DNA of 64,000 bases from [Phialemoniopsis] sp. UDSM-2020 (lineage: Eukaryota > Ascomycota > Sordariomycetes > Thyridiales > Thyridiaceae). The position numbers and the translations under genes are program-made. The notes below the pieces were generated by a model. That model did not search any database. It saw only the letters and a program-made list of their open reading frames with translations, and was not told the origin of the DNA. Shown piece after piece: positions 10,505 through 22,601 of this stretch (position 1 is its first letter; each line of letters starts with the position of its first letter). The stretch spans positions 1,736,001 to 1,800,000 of the forward strand of contig JAEILZ010000007.1 in assembly GCA_018873225.1 (NCBI GenBank), given 5' to 3'.

Positions 10505-12568
10505 ATGACGAGGCTACCTTCTGATTCGCTCCTGCCCAACGGCGGCGCACTTGGTGACAGCGACACCATGCGCCTGTCCTTTTCGGGTCTCAGCGGCGAG
10601 TCCTCAACCTCGGTCATCTCCCCTCTGGCTCTACCACGAGGTGCTCACGGCTACTTCGACTACCAAACCGCTTCATCCAACGGTTCGCGCGACAGACTCA
10701 CATCACCGGCTCCCCAAAGTAACGCCTCAGTCCCTGGATCGAACTCTAATGCGAGGAGAGACGTCCACTCTCCCCTCTCGTCTGGAGGCCGCGCGCTTCC
10801 CCAAGCCGACCCGCCAATGTTCCTCTCTCCCCATATAACACCGACATCCACCCAGATGCACCATCAGATGCAACAAGAGAAACGACGTCAGCAGAGATCA
10901 GCAAGTCTATCGCCCACCAGGAGAGCTGCTTCTGTCGGTAGTCACGGCACGGGCAGGACCAGGTCTGCCATAGGCTCCCCTTCCAATATGCCCTATGCCA
11001 TGCTCCCTCTAGATGGGGCTGTGAATGGCGTGCGTAGTCCGCAGTCCATCAACATCGGTCCGGCGTATGGCTATGGAGGACCCAGCTTCACGGGCCGCTC
11101 TGTTTCGGCAGACGGCTCCAATGTTCAGGCTTATCTAGCCATCATCCAACAGCTCAAGCAGCAAAACAAGATCATCAGGGAAGCTTGGGAGAACGAGCGC
11201 AAGTATCTAGAGGCCAACCGCGCTCGTGCCGAGGAGGTCTACAGGGAGGAGAGAGCCATCATGGAGACCGAACGCACCGAATGGGACCTCGAGCGCGTTA
11301 TGCTCCTGGAGAGGATCCGCGTCCTCGAGGGACGTTCGTCATCTGTCGACTCGCTCAGGTTTTCACGTCCGGAGAGGATAGACGAGGAACCCTCGATGCT
11401 CATGCTCGACAACCCCCGTAACGACAGCAACGATGCCTCGCCGGAAAGCATACTCGGGTCTGAGGCATCCTTTGCCAAGGGACAGATCCTGAATGGCGAC
11501 GCTTTCAACTACTTTGCCGCGCAGGCCGGCATCCCTCACTCATACCAGGTTCACCCAGCAGAGCTCCCCTCGGGCCAGAGCCTCACCCGTCTGCCACCTG
11601 CGTCTGCTCCTTTCGTTGCGCTTCCTCACCAACCACAACCCGACTTCCTGGCCGACGACGAGCCAACTGAAGTACTCCTCGATGCCCATGGCGCCCCCAT
11701 CCCGTCGGTAGATGTGCAAGAGATCCACCCGGAGCTTGAAGGCATCCCCATCAAAGCAAAGGCCATCAAGAAGCCGACATTCACCGATGGCGATACCTCG
11801 GCATCGGACTCGAAGACGTCGTCCAAATCATCATCCGGAGGGCCCTCCCCGCCATCCGATCCGGAGCGTCCTGTCCTACTCACCAAGATCTCCTCCAAAG
11901 AACAGACACTCCAAGTATTAGCTGCTGCAGAGGATAGGCGACTGACGATGCACGCCGGCCACACGCCGAATCATTCGCTATCTGTCGTTCCCTCCACGCA
12001 GGCAACCGCTGTCACCACGGCTTCGAGCAGCGGAGAGAACACGCCCACGATCCAGCTGGCTGCTGATGGGCTGATGCTTGCTGATGCAGTTGCAGAGGAG
12101 GCGGTTACCAAGATGCGGCCAGAGATGCCATCGGAACCCCAGCATACCGAGGTTGGCGCGGATCTTGATCACCCTGAGCCGCTCCTTGAGCCATCCGAGG
12201 GCGACGTCGAGCTGAAGGGGCCTCTGATGATCAGGAATATCCCTGCTCGGGATGAAGTCTTCTTCCGAAGGTTGTCAGAAAAGCTTGAGGATGTCGTCCA
12301 GAATGACGAGGCGCCCACAGTTCTACAAGAACCAGTGGTCGCAGCAGTAGTCTCGGGAGCGCCGCCAGCTGAACTAACCGCCGAACCTGTTGTGATCAGC
12401 GGCAATGACGGCGCTACGGACACTGAGAAGACGAAGGAACGGTCAAGCTCGACAGGCTCAAAGGGATCCAAGACCGGCGACGATGACACGAAGGATATCC
12501 CCCTGAAACTCAAAATGAGCAACAACTTTGGTGCTCCCTTCGGAGCCGTAAGACCGACCGTCTTCTAA
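10505..12568 (+). CDS. Uncharacterised Ser/Pro-rich coiled-coil protein (687 aa)
   Basis: A single uninterrupted frame of 687 residues. Residues 1-200 are low-complexity and Ser/Pro/Arg-rich, including a basic stretch with SLSPTRRAAS. Residues about 203-280 form a strongly predicted charged coiled coil (from NVQAYLAIIQQLKQQN through repeated Glu/Arg heptads). The rest is acidic and Ser/Glu-rich, probably disordered. No transmembrane segment, signal peptide or catalytic motif is visible. The single long exon and the ordinary coding character argue for a real gene. I do not recognise the family; a scaffold or regulatory role is only suggested by the coiled coil flanked by disorder. Confidence 0.85.
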   Translation: MTRLPSDSLLPNGGALGDSDTMRLSFSGLSGESSTSVISPLALPRGAHGYFDYQTASSNGSRDRLTSPAPQSNASVPGSNSNARRDVHSPLSSGGRALPQADPPMFLSPHITPTSTQMHHQMQQEKRRQQRSASLSPTRRAASVGSHGTGRTRSAIGSPSNMPYAMLPLDGAVNGVRSPQSINIGPAYGYGGPSFTGRSVSADGSNVQAYLAIIQQLKQQNKIIREAWENERKYLEANRARAEEVYREERAIMETERTEWDLERVMLLERIRVLEGRSSSVDSLRFSRPERIDEEPSMLMLDNPRNDSNDASPESILGSEASFAKGQILNGDAFNYFAAQAGIPHSYQVHPAELPSGQSLTRLPPASAPFVALPHQPQPDFLADDEPTEVLLDAHGAPIPSVDVQEIHPELEGIPIKAKAIKKPTFTDGDTSASDSKTSSKSSSGGPSPPSDPERPVLLTKISSKEQTLQVLAAAEDRRLTMHAGHTPNHSLSVVPSTQATAVTTASSSGENTPTIQLAADGLMLADAVAEEAVTKMRPEMPSEPQHTEVGADLDHPEPLLEPSEGDVELKGPLMIRNIPARDEVFFRRLSEKLEDVVQNDEAPTVLQEPVVAAVVSGAPPAELTAEPVVISGNDGATDTEKTKERSSSTGSKGSKTGDDDTKDIPLKLKMSNNFGAPFGAVRPTVF

Positions 12569-13509
12569 AAAAGCACACATACCACATTTCTCACCACAAC
12601 AACCCCCTTTCCCCCCTAGCTGGGCCCGAACCATACCGGGTTCAGTACTCCTTACGACTCCTTTGTACATATGCACCCATCTTATCCTCGACCCCTCAAC
12701 CTGATATGACACCGTCACGACACAACCATCACACAATGTTTTTCTTGATTCATTTTCCACAGCTCCCAAGATTTATCACTTATACCCCCAACACAGTTAG
12801 ACATGGTCACTTTACCTTTTTTTTTCTTTTACACTTTCCAAGCACTAAATGTGCTCAAGAGCCTGCGGAGGGCTGTCTGGGTTTGAAGGCATTGACTGGG
12901 TTTGCAAAGCACAAAAATTCGGGAACATAGCGATACGGATTGGCATTGGCGGACTTTCAACTCTTTCTACACATTCTGTTCACTCTCTCGGGAGAGTGAG
13001 GTGTTGTCTCTAGAACACGATGATGCGGACCCCCAGATCACCGGGGTCCAAAAACGTTGTCTGAGAGAGCGGAGGACACACGAGAGAAGACGTGATAGAA
13101 CACAAAAGCAGTAGGAACAGAAGAGAAAGAGACAACGAATGGCATTCATTTGCAACAAGGAGTGGTCTTCCCTTACCTGTTGCATACCCCCTTTTCTCAT
13201 CTTCAAGAGAAACAACACAAAATACAAAGGCTTTCAAGATATCCAGAACGAACTGCTCAGATCAAGGATGGTGAAGTTGTGACTTTATTTCATGGCCCAA
13301 AGGCATGTTTATTCTGCCCGGCACCAGGTTTCCATGTGTTGTGCCCAATCCCAATTTCCATCCTGCCTGATCCTGAACGCCGAATGCTAGCTGATACGAG
13401 TGCTTCCCATGCAGCGCAATCCAATGTGTTAAGTTACTTGTTTGTTGCCCGATTCATGACGCCGTGATTGTTCTCATTACTGATTCTCTATTTCCTTGCC
13501 CATTTGTTC
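12569..13509. other. Tail-to-tail intergenic region
   Basis: About 940 bp between the convergent ends of the 687-residue gene and the SMP-domain gene. It should contain both 3' UTRs. T-rich runs occur around 12820-12840. No gene seen. Confidence 0.5.
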
Positions 13510-16500
13510 TCACGAGGCCTTTACGGCGGCTGCTTGCACGGCCGGCTGCTCTGCTGCTTCCTCCGCTTCGGCGTCATCCTGCTCCATCCACGCCGATATG
13601 TCATCATCGTCATCGTTCTCAGCACCCTCCACAGGAGCAGCTTTTGCCTCGCCAAGGGGCGTAAGCCCGCCACCACTGCTCCCGCTCCCATTCACCACCT
13701 CGTCGCTGTCGACCTCGCGGACCGGCAGCAGCGCAGGCGACATCTCCTCCGCCTGGAGCATGCTGTCGTCGCCGTTCTCAGCCACGTCCTCCAAGCCCTC
13801 GGGCCAGTGCTGCTGCGCCTCGGCGTCCTCGCCCGACGGCGTCGTGGGTTCCGAGTCGAGCGGCGCTTCGACGACAAGCATGTTATCCCCGCCATCGGCG
13901 TCGCTTTCTTGTACGTGCCGCCGCGTCGGAAGCGGAGGCGGGACGGGTCTGCGCTCAATTTTATTGTGTTTGTCATGATGTTGGTCACCGCCCTGCTGGT
14001 GCAGCGAGGACCCAGAGGTCGACGGCGAGGGCACGGCTTTACGCCTTGGCGGGACGGGGATGGGCGTGACCTTGTTCCGGCGCTTGTCTGGCATAGGCAG
14101 CGGTGTGCCGGGCGGGGGCAGGGGTCTGCCACCGCCCATGGGCTTGGAGAGGTCAAGCTTTCCATTCTCATCAACTTCATGGTCGCCCGCCTCACCGTGC
14201 CTCTCATCATTGCCACCACCACGACGCTGCAGCGCGTTGATGCCGCCGATGCCCCACCGCTTCGCTGTAGCGGCGGCATTACTCATCGCTGCGAGCGTGT
14301 TGCTCCGCTTCGGCGACGACGGGTCTGTGTTATTGTGATGGTTGCCCCCGGGCGAAGAGGTGTGCACCGAATTGTGAGACGGCTCGCGCCGGAGGAAGAA
14401 GCCTCGGCTCTTGGTCGAGCTCTTCGTCGACACGGGCGAGTTGGGCTGATCTTCTAGGATGGAGCTTCCGGTCGACGACTGAGTGTTGCGCCGCGCTTGA
14501 GACTTTGGCGTCTGGTTGTGATCGCTGTGCTCTGCCTCGATGGCTTCTTTCGGGGAAGCGGAAGAGAAGCTGGAGGGATGCGATCCTGCGGTCGGACCAG
14601 TAGATTGGTCTTCTGCGCCCGCCATCTGAGACTGCACCTTTGCGGACAAGTTGCTCATTGCGCTCACAGCAGGGCTCTCATTTGGCGGCGTGGTAGACGG
14701 CTTGAAGACGTCTGCGTGGGCCGCATCCGTGGCTGCAGTGGGCGCAGAGGTATTGGCGAACGAACCTGCCCTGCCCTGCCTTCCTAGAGAGATCGGCTTA
14801 ATATTCTCCAGGCTGAGGGCTGAAGTGGCAGCTTTCGACACTGGTGAGCCTTTCCCGTTTAACCTCCTGCCAAACAGACCCGTAGTTCCGCTGGTTTCGA
14901 CGATGGGCACACTATTACTCTTCTCCACAGGCGGCAGGTCGGGTGAGGGTAGTCCTCCTTCTTCGTAGCGGTCGACATCCTCAACATCACCGCTTTGAGC
15001 TGCCGAGTTCTCGACATTGACCGGGTTAGCCACCGCATCGTCGCCAACCCAGATGCCGCCTCGCCAGTTCTTGTGCGCCGTGTCGAAGAACGGAATGTCG
15101 TCCCAGAACGGCAATACAAGAGTCTCCGCAAGGACCTCCTTGATCCTGTTCTCAATCTGCCGAAGAATGACTGTGTAGGTGATCTGTCTGGAGCTGATGA
15201 TGGGCTCCACCGTCATTTCCATCTTGGGCATATGCTGGAAGGAGAACCAGATACGATTACTCGGTGGTGGCTTGATCTTGAAGAAGACGTGTCCTTCCAG
15301 CTTTCGCAGCACCACGGCCAAAACAAGATTGACCTCGCGGGCCTTAAAGCGGGACCCGAGATCAATGCGAGCAGTGGCAGCAACTTCAATGCGGAAGTTA
15401 CCCGTGTACTTGACGTCAGACTCGACGCAGCACTCTCCTTCCACCGTCAAGTCCTTGAGCCGCGGATTCGTAAAATATGGCGCTGATTCGCCAGTGTCGA
15501 TGTTCTGGATAGTGATGTTGGACAGGAAACTCGGCCGTTTGACGCGTGATATCTTCTTGGTGAGCTTCGCTCGGATGAAGGCCTCCACATCGGCAGTCTT
15601 GTACACGCCAAGAAACATCCTGCCAATCATGGCATTCAGCCATCGCGTCTGCAGGTGCTCCTCGGAAGAGTGCAGCTTTTGCACCAATGATATGATGTTC
15701 TTGACCTCAAACTGGACCGGTGTTGGCGCAGCATTCTCTCCGCTGAATGTTTGTTCTTGGTTTCGAAGTAGTGCGAAATAGAAGTCTTCTTTGGCGGAGC
15801 AATTTTCCGAGAACAGGTAGAACGGCTTAGATATCTGGCTGTCGGGGGCCAACTCCGATCCTTCCGGCTTCCTCGACAGACATATGGCATTTCTCTTGAT
15901 CCAAAGCTCGCCTTCGGGTGTTTTATCGCCGCCGGAATATACGCTTATATCATGATGCGCTAGTGAAATAACATGTCGGACTTCGAGTTGTTCGTCATCG
16001 TCGAAAAGCATGAGGTGGCCGTGTCTGGAAGCCCATTAGTACGTTTGTCAATAGAGGAGAGGGTACTGAGCGAAGCTCACCTTAACACGACGTAGAAGAC
16101 ATTTCCAGCCTTCTTTGGCCGCTGACTCGTATTGCTATTGGAATCTAGGGGGCCCGGTGCTTGCTTCCGGTCAAAGAGGCTTCGATACATAGTCTGGTAA
16201 ACACTCTGGCTGGGCGCGGCGACCGTGGCCGCCCCGACGGGCGTCGCTCGTTCGATAGGCTTTGCATTGATTCCCATGGGCGTATATTCTCTACATACGG
16301 CGAAGTAGCCGGCGGCAACATCGGGCTCGTGGGGTGTGACTCGGGGTTTCGCCTCCTCCTTCAGCAGCTTGCGTGCAGCCTGGATCGTGTCGACATCGTC
16401 ACCCGGCTGAACAATGTCGTCCGGCGCGGGCGTGACGGCCTCCTTTGTAGGTGTAACATCTTCTCGGTACGGGAACGTGAGGTATGCATGGAGAAACACG

Positions 16501-16574
16501 GCAACAAGTGCCAAGGGAAGAAAGGTAATGCCTCCGAAGAGGTAGACGAAGAGGAAGTATGACCAGCTAGCCAT
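13510..16574 (-). CDS. NVJ2: NVJ2/TEX2-like protein with SMP lipid-transfer domain
   Basis: Two exons (16574..16081, 16024..13510) give 1002 residues. Order of parts: an N-terminal membrane anchor (about residues 5-32, very hydrophobic); a short linker; a PH-like region from about residue 110 to 270, interrupted by the only intron; an SMP domain at about 285-480, with FEVKNIISLVQKLHSSEEH, WLNAMIGRMFLGVYKT and LVLPFWDDIPFFD typical of TEX2/Nvj2 proteins; then about 500 residues of Ser/Pro/Gly-rich disordered tail ending in Glu/Asp-rich and Ala-rich runs. Yeast Nvj2 sits in the ER membrane at ER-vacuole and ER-Golgi contacts and moves ceramide out of the ER; the same role is inferred here. The family assignment is fairly secure; the symbol is by homology. 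Confidence 0.82.
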
Positions 16575-19500
16575 AGCTCCAGCTCGCTGGGAGCTTTGTC
16601 AGCGGCTCAGCAAGAGGCTTTCAGCGGAATACATGGACACAGAACGAGAGGTGCGAGGCAAGGGACTGTGTCAATTCCGAGTCTAGGTGAAGTCTGGTGG
16701 TTCATGAGCAAATAGGTGGCCGGAAGGAAGATGAGGTTGGCCGAGGGCTGGTTGGCGGTACACCGTGGCGGTATCAGCCGCGATAATGGGCAATCACGAC
16801 GTCAGCCACAGGCGTGCTGCCTCCGCACCCATGTCATTGGTCCACTGGTTCGTCGGCTTATCGCGATAAGCGGGAACCAAAATTGGAAGCCACATAGGGT
16901 GTGGAGAATCACGAGCCACATCAAGCTGTGGCTTCCGTCCGGATCTTGCATCAAGCAGCAGTCCTGACCTCTGGTCTCGATCCTTTTCTATTTCAAGTTG
17001 ATTAGGGCAGAAAGATTCGTACCTTATACCGAAAAAGGGTTATTGATCCGTCTCACAGATAAGCCTTCTTCGTCTTGTCACTGCCAGACGCTTTGGCTTG
17101 GCATCACAGCCCACCAGAACAGCGTGACCATGGTATCGTGCCTCAGATAAAGGTGCATAGGAAACAGCGCCTCAGCAAAAATAACATGATCGAGAAAGCT
17201 ATAATTCCTCCTGAAGAGAAAAGAGCATATGCTCATTGGGGTCAACAATGTTCCCAGGACCAGCCCATTCGGACGGCAATATACCCGATCAGGTTATAAT
17301 CCTCACGCACGTCGTCAGAGCAAGGACATGCACAAATCAGGTTTGGTCGAAGCCCCCAATGTTTGCAGCCAACGTCCGTCTGAGATGCAGGTTCCGGGCC
17401 AAGAGAAGCGCAATATGCACGGAGCTCGGACCTGTCTTCCTCTCACAGCCCGTAAAGTGGCCCACCTGTACGCCCCGGCTTTCCCGTCAACACCCCCGCG
17501 GTCCAATCAAGCCGGGCCGTGCAGCATGTCAGAATGTTGATCTGTCACGCGCCCCCCAACTACTGTCCCGAGGCTCTGGTCGGCCCTGTCGGACGTGTGG
17601 TCTTGTGAACACTTCTTCTCTTGCGGGAATTTCTCGTGTTGAAATCGCTTGCTTCGGCACGATATGGTCCTGAGTGGGATGCCAAGAGCTTGTTTGTTAG
17701 TTGGGGGTCCTGTCCAAAGTGGAACCTCACACTCGGGAAGGAGGGGTTGAAGCTGCATAACTGGAAAGCCGGTATGCAGGCGGGCTGCTCTTGGAAAACC
17801 GGACAGGCGCTTGTGAGAGATCAAACGGGTGGTTTGTGGCGTGATGAGTTGACACTGATCGCCATGGGAGGTTGTGACTATGTCAAGCTACTCCATCGAC
17901 GATGCGCTGTGAGGTATCATCCCGATCAACCCTTGTCATAGTATCCTCAGTTAATGCAGCGAAGGCAAGTCGGAATGAAAGACGTGATGCTTTGCACAGA
18001 ATGTTTATGACATTTCAGGCTATCAATTAGGTTGTGAAGCTGCTTCTGTATTACATCCACTAGGTGCAAGATGTTGAGCATCAAAGGGACACAAACGCCG
18101 CTCGGCCCATAGAAGGGCAGATGATACCAAATTACATTGAGGCCAAATTACATCTTCTACCATGGTTCCTCCCCGAAACATAGGAAATATTGAATAGCGA
18201 GACCGGCTAACATAGAGTTCTTGAATGCGAGCAGAACTTTAGTGCTCATGGTCCACTGAATGGCGACATTGTCGACGACGGCGCACTATATCGGAAGTAA
18301 ACTCCGATGAAGTGATGTCTGTGCTAGCAAGTGCATGGGGTGCCCGAGGTATAGCATGACGCTGACGTCTCTCTGCATGCTGTCTGGACTTGACTCCAGA
18401 TTGTCTTGGAGGATCGACGTCCGAGCCATCTCGTCCTAAGGCCTGCCTCGTTGATCAGCATCCGAAAGTAGTCTATTCTGGCATCATGACCTGAACTGGT
18501 CTGGCAGGACGATACTCACCATACAGCTTGGGCATGGCTGACGATTGACATAATTCCAATTACCACAGTTGTACATGTATACATAGATACACGGGTATTT
18601 GTAGAAACCACCACTTCCGCTCATTGTGAATAGACAGCTGGGGATTGTCGTATATAAGGAATAGGGATCGTGAAAGCAAAATCGCCTTTCAAATACGGCC
18701 TCAGGCGATTATGCACACAAGAGAAAACGAATGACAAGAAATGTGTGTGTGGAACAAGTCGTCCTGGAGTCTCGCTCGGAGGCTGCTGACCACAGGGTTT
18801 ATATTACCGTCGATTTGGATACAACGGAGGTCTGGGCAAACACATGAGGACTGTTCAGCTACCATCGTATCCTGCATCAAGGACATGGTTTCTCGATTTG
18901 GCCAGTCGGCAGTCATCATTCTAGTCCCGGATATTCATGAGCCCGTTACACCTGTCAACTTGCATCGTCTTGCATGTGCTTGTAGTCAAATCAAGGCCGA
19001 CTTGTCAGTTTCGTCAAATATGATCTCGGAGGCCTAGTGGTGATCGGATTCTTCCGCGTGTGGCAGGATGGGGGAGGCCGTGCCGCATCCACGGCGAATC
19101 ACACGTCACAGGCATCATCCCAGATGTGTGCGTGTAATGGTGTGGATGTGTGTGTGTGTGTGTGTGTTTTCACCACTCTGCGGCCGTATATTTCAAGGAC
19201 AATTGACCAAGCTGCATGCAGCACTTGGATGAAGTGGGAAAGCGTCGCGAAAACTCCAGGGCCAATCCTACGAGAAGGTTGACCTTAGCACACAGATTTA
19301 AGATCCAAGATGGAATCCCTGTAATGCACTGCAGGTATGGTGGCCCAAAACGGATTGCTGCATGTTCTGTCGCCTTTGCTCACCACGCATCAGAAGCAAT
19401 GTGCCCCTCCACTGCGACGGTTTGAGGACACTCAGCATATTCTTTGGCTGAAAATGCACCTTCTCATCCGTATTGATCCTTTCAGTATGATTGAGGCAGC

Positions 19501-20394
19501 CTGACTTGCTTATTTCTACACAGCGACGAGGAGTATCGTCATCGTGACCTTTCTGGCTACCGTATCCGGGCTATGTGACCCGGGTTTTGAAGCTACAACG
19601 GCAGTGGACACATGAGTCCAGAGTGCAGCGTGCATATAGCGGCTTGCATGCGCTCAGCACATCGATTGTAGAGAGTTTCAGAGACACCCAGGAATCGGCG
19701 CATCTGGCCACTCAAGTGCCGCTGGAGATCGGCGTTTACTGGGGTTGCAGAAGGCAGGTTGCTTGCCAGCGTAGAGACGCGGTAGACACGATTGCGCCGT
19801 TCAAATGCAGAGCCGGACGATTAATCAAGAGGAAAAAGCAAAGAGCGTGCGCTGCAAGCCTCATTGAATGCCTCGGACGCTGTTGCAGGCCCGCAGCTTC
19901 CCTGCGTGTTCCGAATAAATAGGTTTCCTGCTGTGATGTTGGCTTCAAGAGCAAGGAGCGGGCGATGCCGAGCCGAGCAAGAGACACCGACAATCGGCGC
20001 AGGTGCGCTGGCACCTGAGTTTCGTCGTTGACTGCATTATGTCCTGAATCGTGAGATCACTCCCCATTCGCATGGTTATCGACGCAGAATACATCACCTG
20101 CTGTCTGGGCGAAGGCCCAAGACGAACGACAACCAATGGGTCGCCTTCCGTTTACAGGGGACGAACTGGACCATGTCACCGTCACCAAGTAGACTGCAGA
20201 ACACACACTGAGAAACAAAAACACTTTGTAGTTTGGACATTGCCATTGGTCTTTTTATTTCCCTAGGAGCATTCTCGCCTCATCCATGCCGTACCATGCG
20301 AGAAATCTTTGCCCGATCCGTGCGTAAAAATGCCATGCAAAGAGAAACCAAGCAACCGCATCCGCCAATAACCCCAAGCCGAAAGCAAATCCTT
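16575..20394. other. Long gene-poor region
   Basis: About 3.8 kb between the NVJ2-like and eL21 genes. Open frames are short, overlap on both strands and show no domain. It holds a TG microsatellite at 19147-19167. No transposase, reverse transcriptase or terminal repeat is visible. It may contain a non-coding transcript or the long upstream region of the NVJ2-like gene, but nothing in the sequence proves either. Confidence 0.45.
19147..19167. repeat. (TG)10 dinucleotide microsatellite
   Basis: Uninterrupted alternating TG run ending in a T tract, within gene-poor DNA. Likely length-polymorphic. Confidence 0.9.
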
Positions 20395-21088
20395 TTAGAT
20401 GGTGGTCTCGTAGGCGACCGGGGCGACGGTCAGGGGCTTGTTGTCCTTCGTCGAGATGGTCCTGGCCTCCCTGGGGGCAGCGGGGAGCCTCTTCAGCTGC
20501 AGGTGCTTGCCCTCGGCCTGCGCCTTCTTCTTCAGCTCGGCGTTCTCCTTGACACGGCGCAGGAAGCCCTCGCGGGATCGGGAGGGGGAGATGTGCTCTA
20601 TCCGGAGGTTGACGCGCTTCTCGATGTATCGGTGCTTGACCTTCTTGTAGATGATGACACCGACGGCCGACTTGGTGACGTTGTAGACGACACCGGTCTT
20701 GCCGTGGTAGACCTTGTGAGGCATACTGTAAAACGGCACTGTTAGCCACCTCTTGTTCCCTTTTCGCCTGCTTCTCGGCCCGCCTGTCTTCAATGTGTTC
20801 CCATGCTCTCGCAGGTTTCTTCCATCGAAATCGAACCGAGTCGCCGGGATGATGTTGCTTACCCCTTCTGAACAGCACCGTTCGCCTTGATATCAACGAT
20901 GTCGCCAACCCTGCCCTGCTGTTAGCTTTCCGTGGTCTCCCTTCTGTCGGCCTTGGAACCGCGGATCGTCTCGAGAAAACCTACTTGTACTGTCGGAGGT
21001 AGGTAGACAGCTTGATCATACCCTTCTGACGGAAGTTCCGAGAGAAGGCATAGCGAGTGCCTGCGCGAAGACCGGCCGGGTGACCCAT
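20395..21088 (-). CDS. RPL21: 60S ribosomal protein eL21 (L21)
   Basis: Exons 21088..20985, 20910..20863 and 20725..20395 give 160 residues, the same length as yeast L21. Visible landmarks are the N-terminal GLRAGTRYAFSR region, VGDIVDIKANGAVQKGMPHK spread over exons 2 and 3, YHGKTGVVYNV, and RVNLRIEHISPSRSREGF near the C-terminal third. A component of the large cytosolic ribosomal subunit. The start at 21088 gives the family's MGHPAG-like N-terminus. Two short introns near the 5' end are common in fungal ribosomal protein genes. The divergent neighbour is another ribosomal protein gene (uS4) 343 bp away. Confidence 0.98.
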
Positions 21089-21431
21089 TGTGACGGTGTT
21101 GCTGGGGTATCGTTGACGGGTTGGTGATGATTGCTGGTCGTCGGCTCAATCGTGAAGTTCGTCGAGATCAAAAGTTCTCACAAACTAGTTGTGTGGTCCA
21201 CTGTTTGGGTGAGGGCAGGGCGACGTTTCCGCATCAGGACTAGTGCCACGTGAATTTCGCCAAAATTCGAAAAATCTAGGGTAAAAGCCCACAAGCCCCC
21301 AAATCTTCACTAGCTCGGCAAAACCCTGGGCAAACTCGAATTTCCAATATCCGGCCCACGATTTTTCGCGGCTTGAGACTTCTTGTCACGAACACACACG
21401 CCCAACTCGTCATCAACCAAGTCAAGACAAG
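21089..21431. promoter_or_regulatory. Shared divergent promoter of eL21 and uS4 genes
   Basis: 343 bp between the start codons of two oppositely transcribed ribosomal protein genes, one from each subunit. Co-regulation from a common promoter is the natural reading. A pyrimidine/purine-rich stretch with the palindrome CACGTG at about 21248 lies inside; whether it is bound by a ribosomal-gene regulator is unknown. Confidence 0.5.
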
Positions 21432-22246
21432 ATGGTCAGTACCGCATCGCACGGCGATTGCACCCTCAAAACACCAACAAGCAATGACAATCAACTAACT
21501 GTAACTTCCAGGCTCCCCTCTCCTACTCGAAGACGGCCAAGGTGCCGCGTCGCCCTTTCGAGGCCGCTCGCCTGTTCGTATATACCCTCACCGGCCACTG
21601 AGCAGCAGCTTGCCTCTGCTTACGTCGATGAGACCAATGGACTGACATTTGGGATATTTCAGGGACTCTGAGCTGAAGCTCGTTGGTGAATACGGTCTGA
21701 GGAACAAGCGTGAGGTCTGGCGTGTCCAGCTCACTCTGTCCAAGATTCGTCGTGCTGCCCGGTATGTTGGACATAAAACACCTGCGAACGTGGGCGAACT
21801 AATCACAAAGACCTCTATGCTAACGGCTTTGCAGTCAGCTTCTTACCCTCGACGAGAAGGACCCCAAGCGTCTCTTCGAAGGCAATGCCCTGATTCGCCG
21901 TCTCGTGCGTGTCGGTGTCCTCGACGAGTCCCGCATGAAGCTCGATTACGTCCTGGCCCTCAAGGTCGAGGATTTCCTCGAGCGCCGCCTGCAGACCTGC
22001 GTCTACAAGCTCGGTCTTGCCAAGTCCATCCACCACGCCCGTGTCCTGATCCGCCAGCGCCACATCCGCGTCGGCAAGCAGATCGTCAACGTCCCCTCGT
22101 TCATCGTCCGTCTCGACTCCCAGAAGCACATTGACTTCGCCCTGACCTCGCCCTTTGGTGGCGGCCGCCCTGGCCGTGTCCGCAGAAAGAAGGCCAAGGC
22201 CGCCGAGTCCAAGGAGGACGGCGAGGAGGAGGAGGATGAGGAGTAG
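21432..22246 (+). CDS. RPS9: 40S ribosomal protein uS4 (S9 in yeast nomenclature)
   Basis: Exons 21432..21434, 21512..21573, 21663..21761 and 21835..22246 give 191 residues. The first coding exon is only the ATG, followed at once by GTCAGT. The protein reads [27 protein letters not shown] at the start, then the S4 RNA-binding core ([40 protein letters not shown]) and an acidic Glu/Asp tail. It binds 18S rRNA early in small-subunit assembly and helps shape the decoding region. Length and sequence are normal for fungi. The unusual point is the start-codon-only exon, required because no other in-frame ATG fits the conserved N-terminus. Confidence 0.98.
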
Positions 22247-22601
22247 AGGTCGCATCACATGCGAGGTTAGGGTCTCAGGCAAGACTGCTCCATGGATGAG
22301 CCTTGCCGTGGTGGAGAAAAATGGAGTCTACATCGCTTATGACGGCGTTTGGCCTTTGGGGGATGGACTGCATCAACGGTTCGAGCAAAATGCTCGCAAT
22401 GAAAATTTACAAGTTGACCAAAAAGTAATCGATCATGGCCTTGCGGTGATTTGCATCTTTTCTCACCTTACATACTCCCATCCCTGTATCACAGTTGTGC
22501 AATGAAAAGACTCAAGCGGCATGGGTCCGTATATGAATTCCTATACGTCGTGCGAATAGATCATTGGTATCATGCTTCTGAAATTATCCTCAATGACCTA
22601 G
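22247..22601. other. Tail-to-tail intergenic region
   Basis: 355 bp between the convergent uS4 and SLU7 genes; presumed 3' UTRs. No gene seen. Confidence 0.5.

Noticed and set aside
13468..14457. Plus-strand open frame of 329 codons
   Set aside because: Antisense to the disordered tail of the NVJ2-like gene; an Arg/Leu/Val-rich shadow of GC-rich codons without any family feature.
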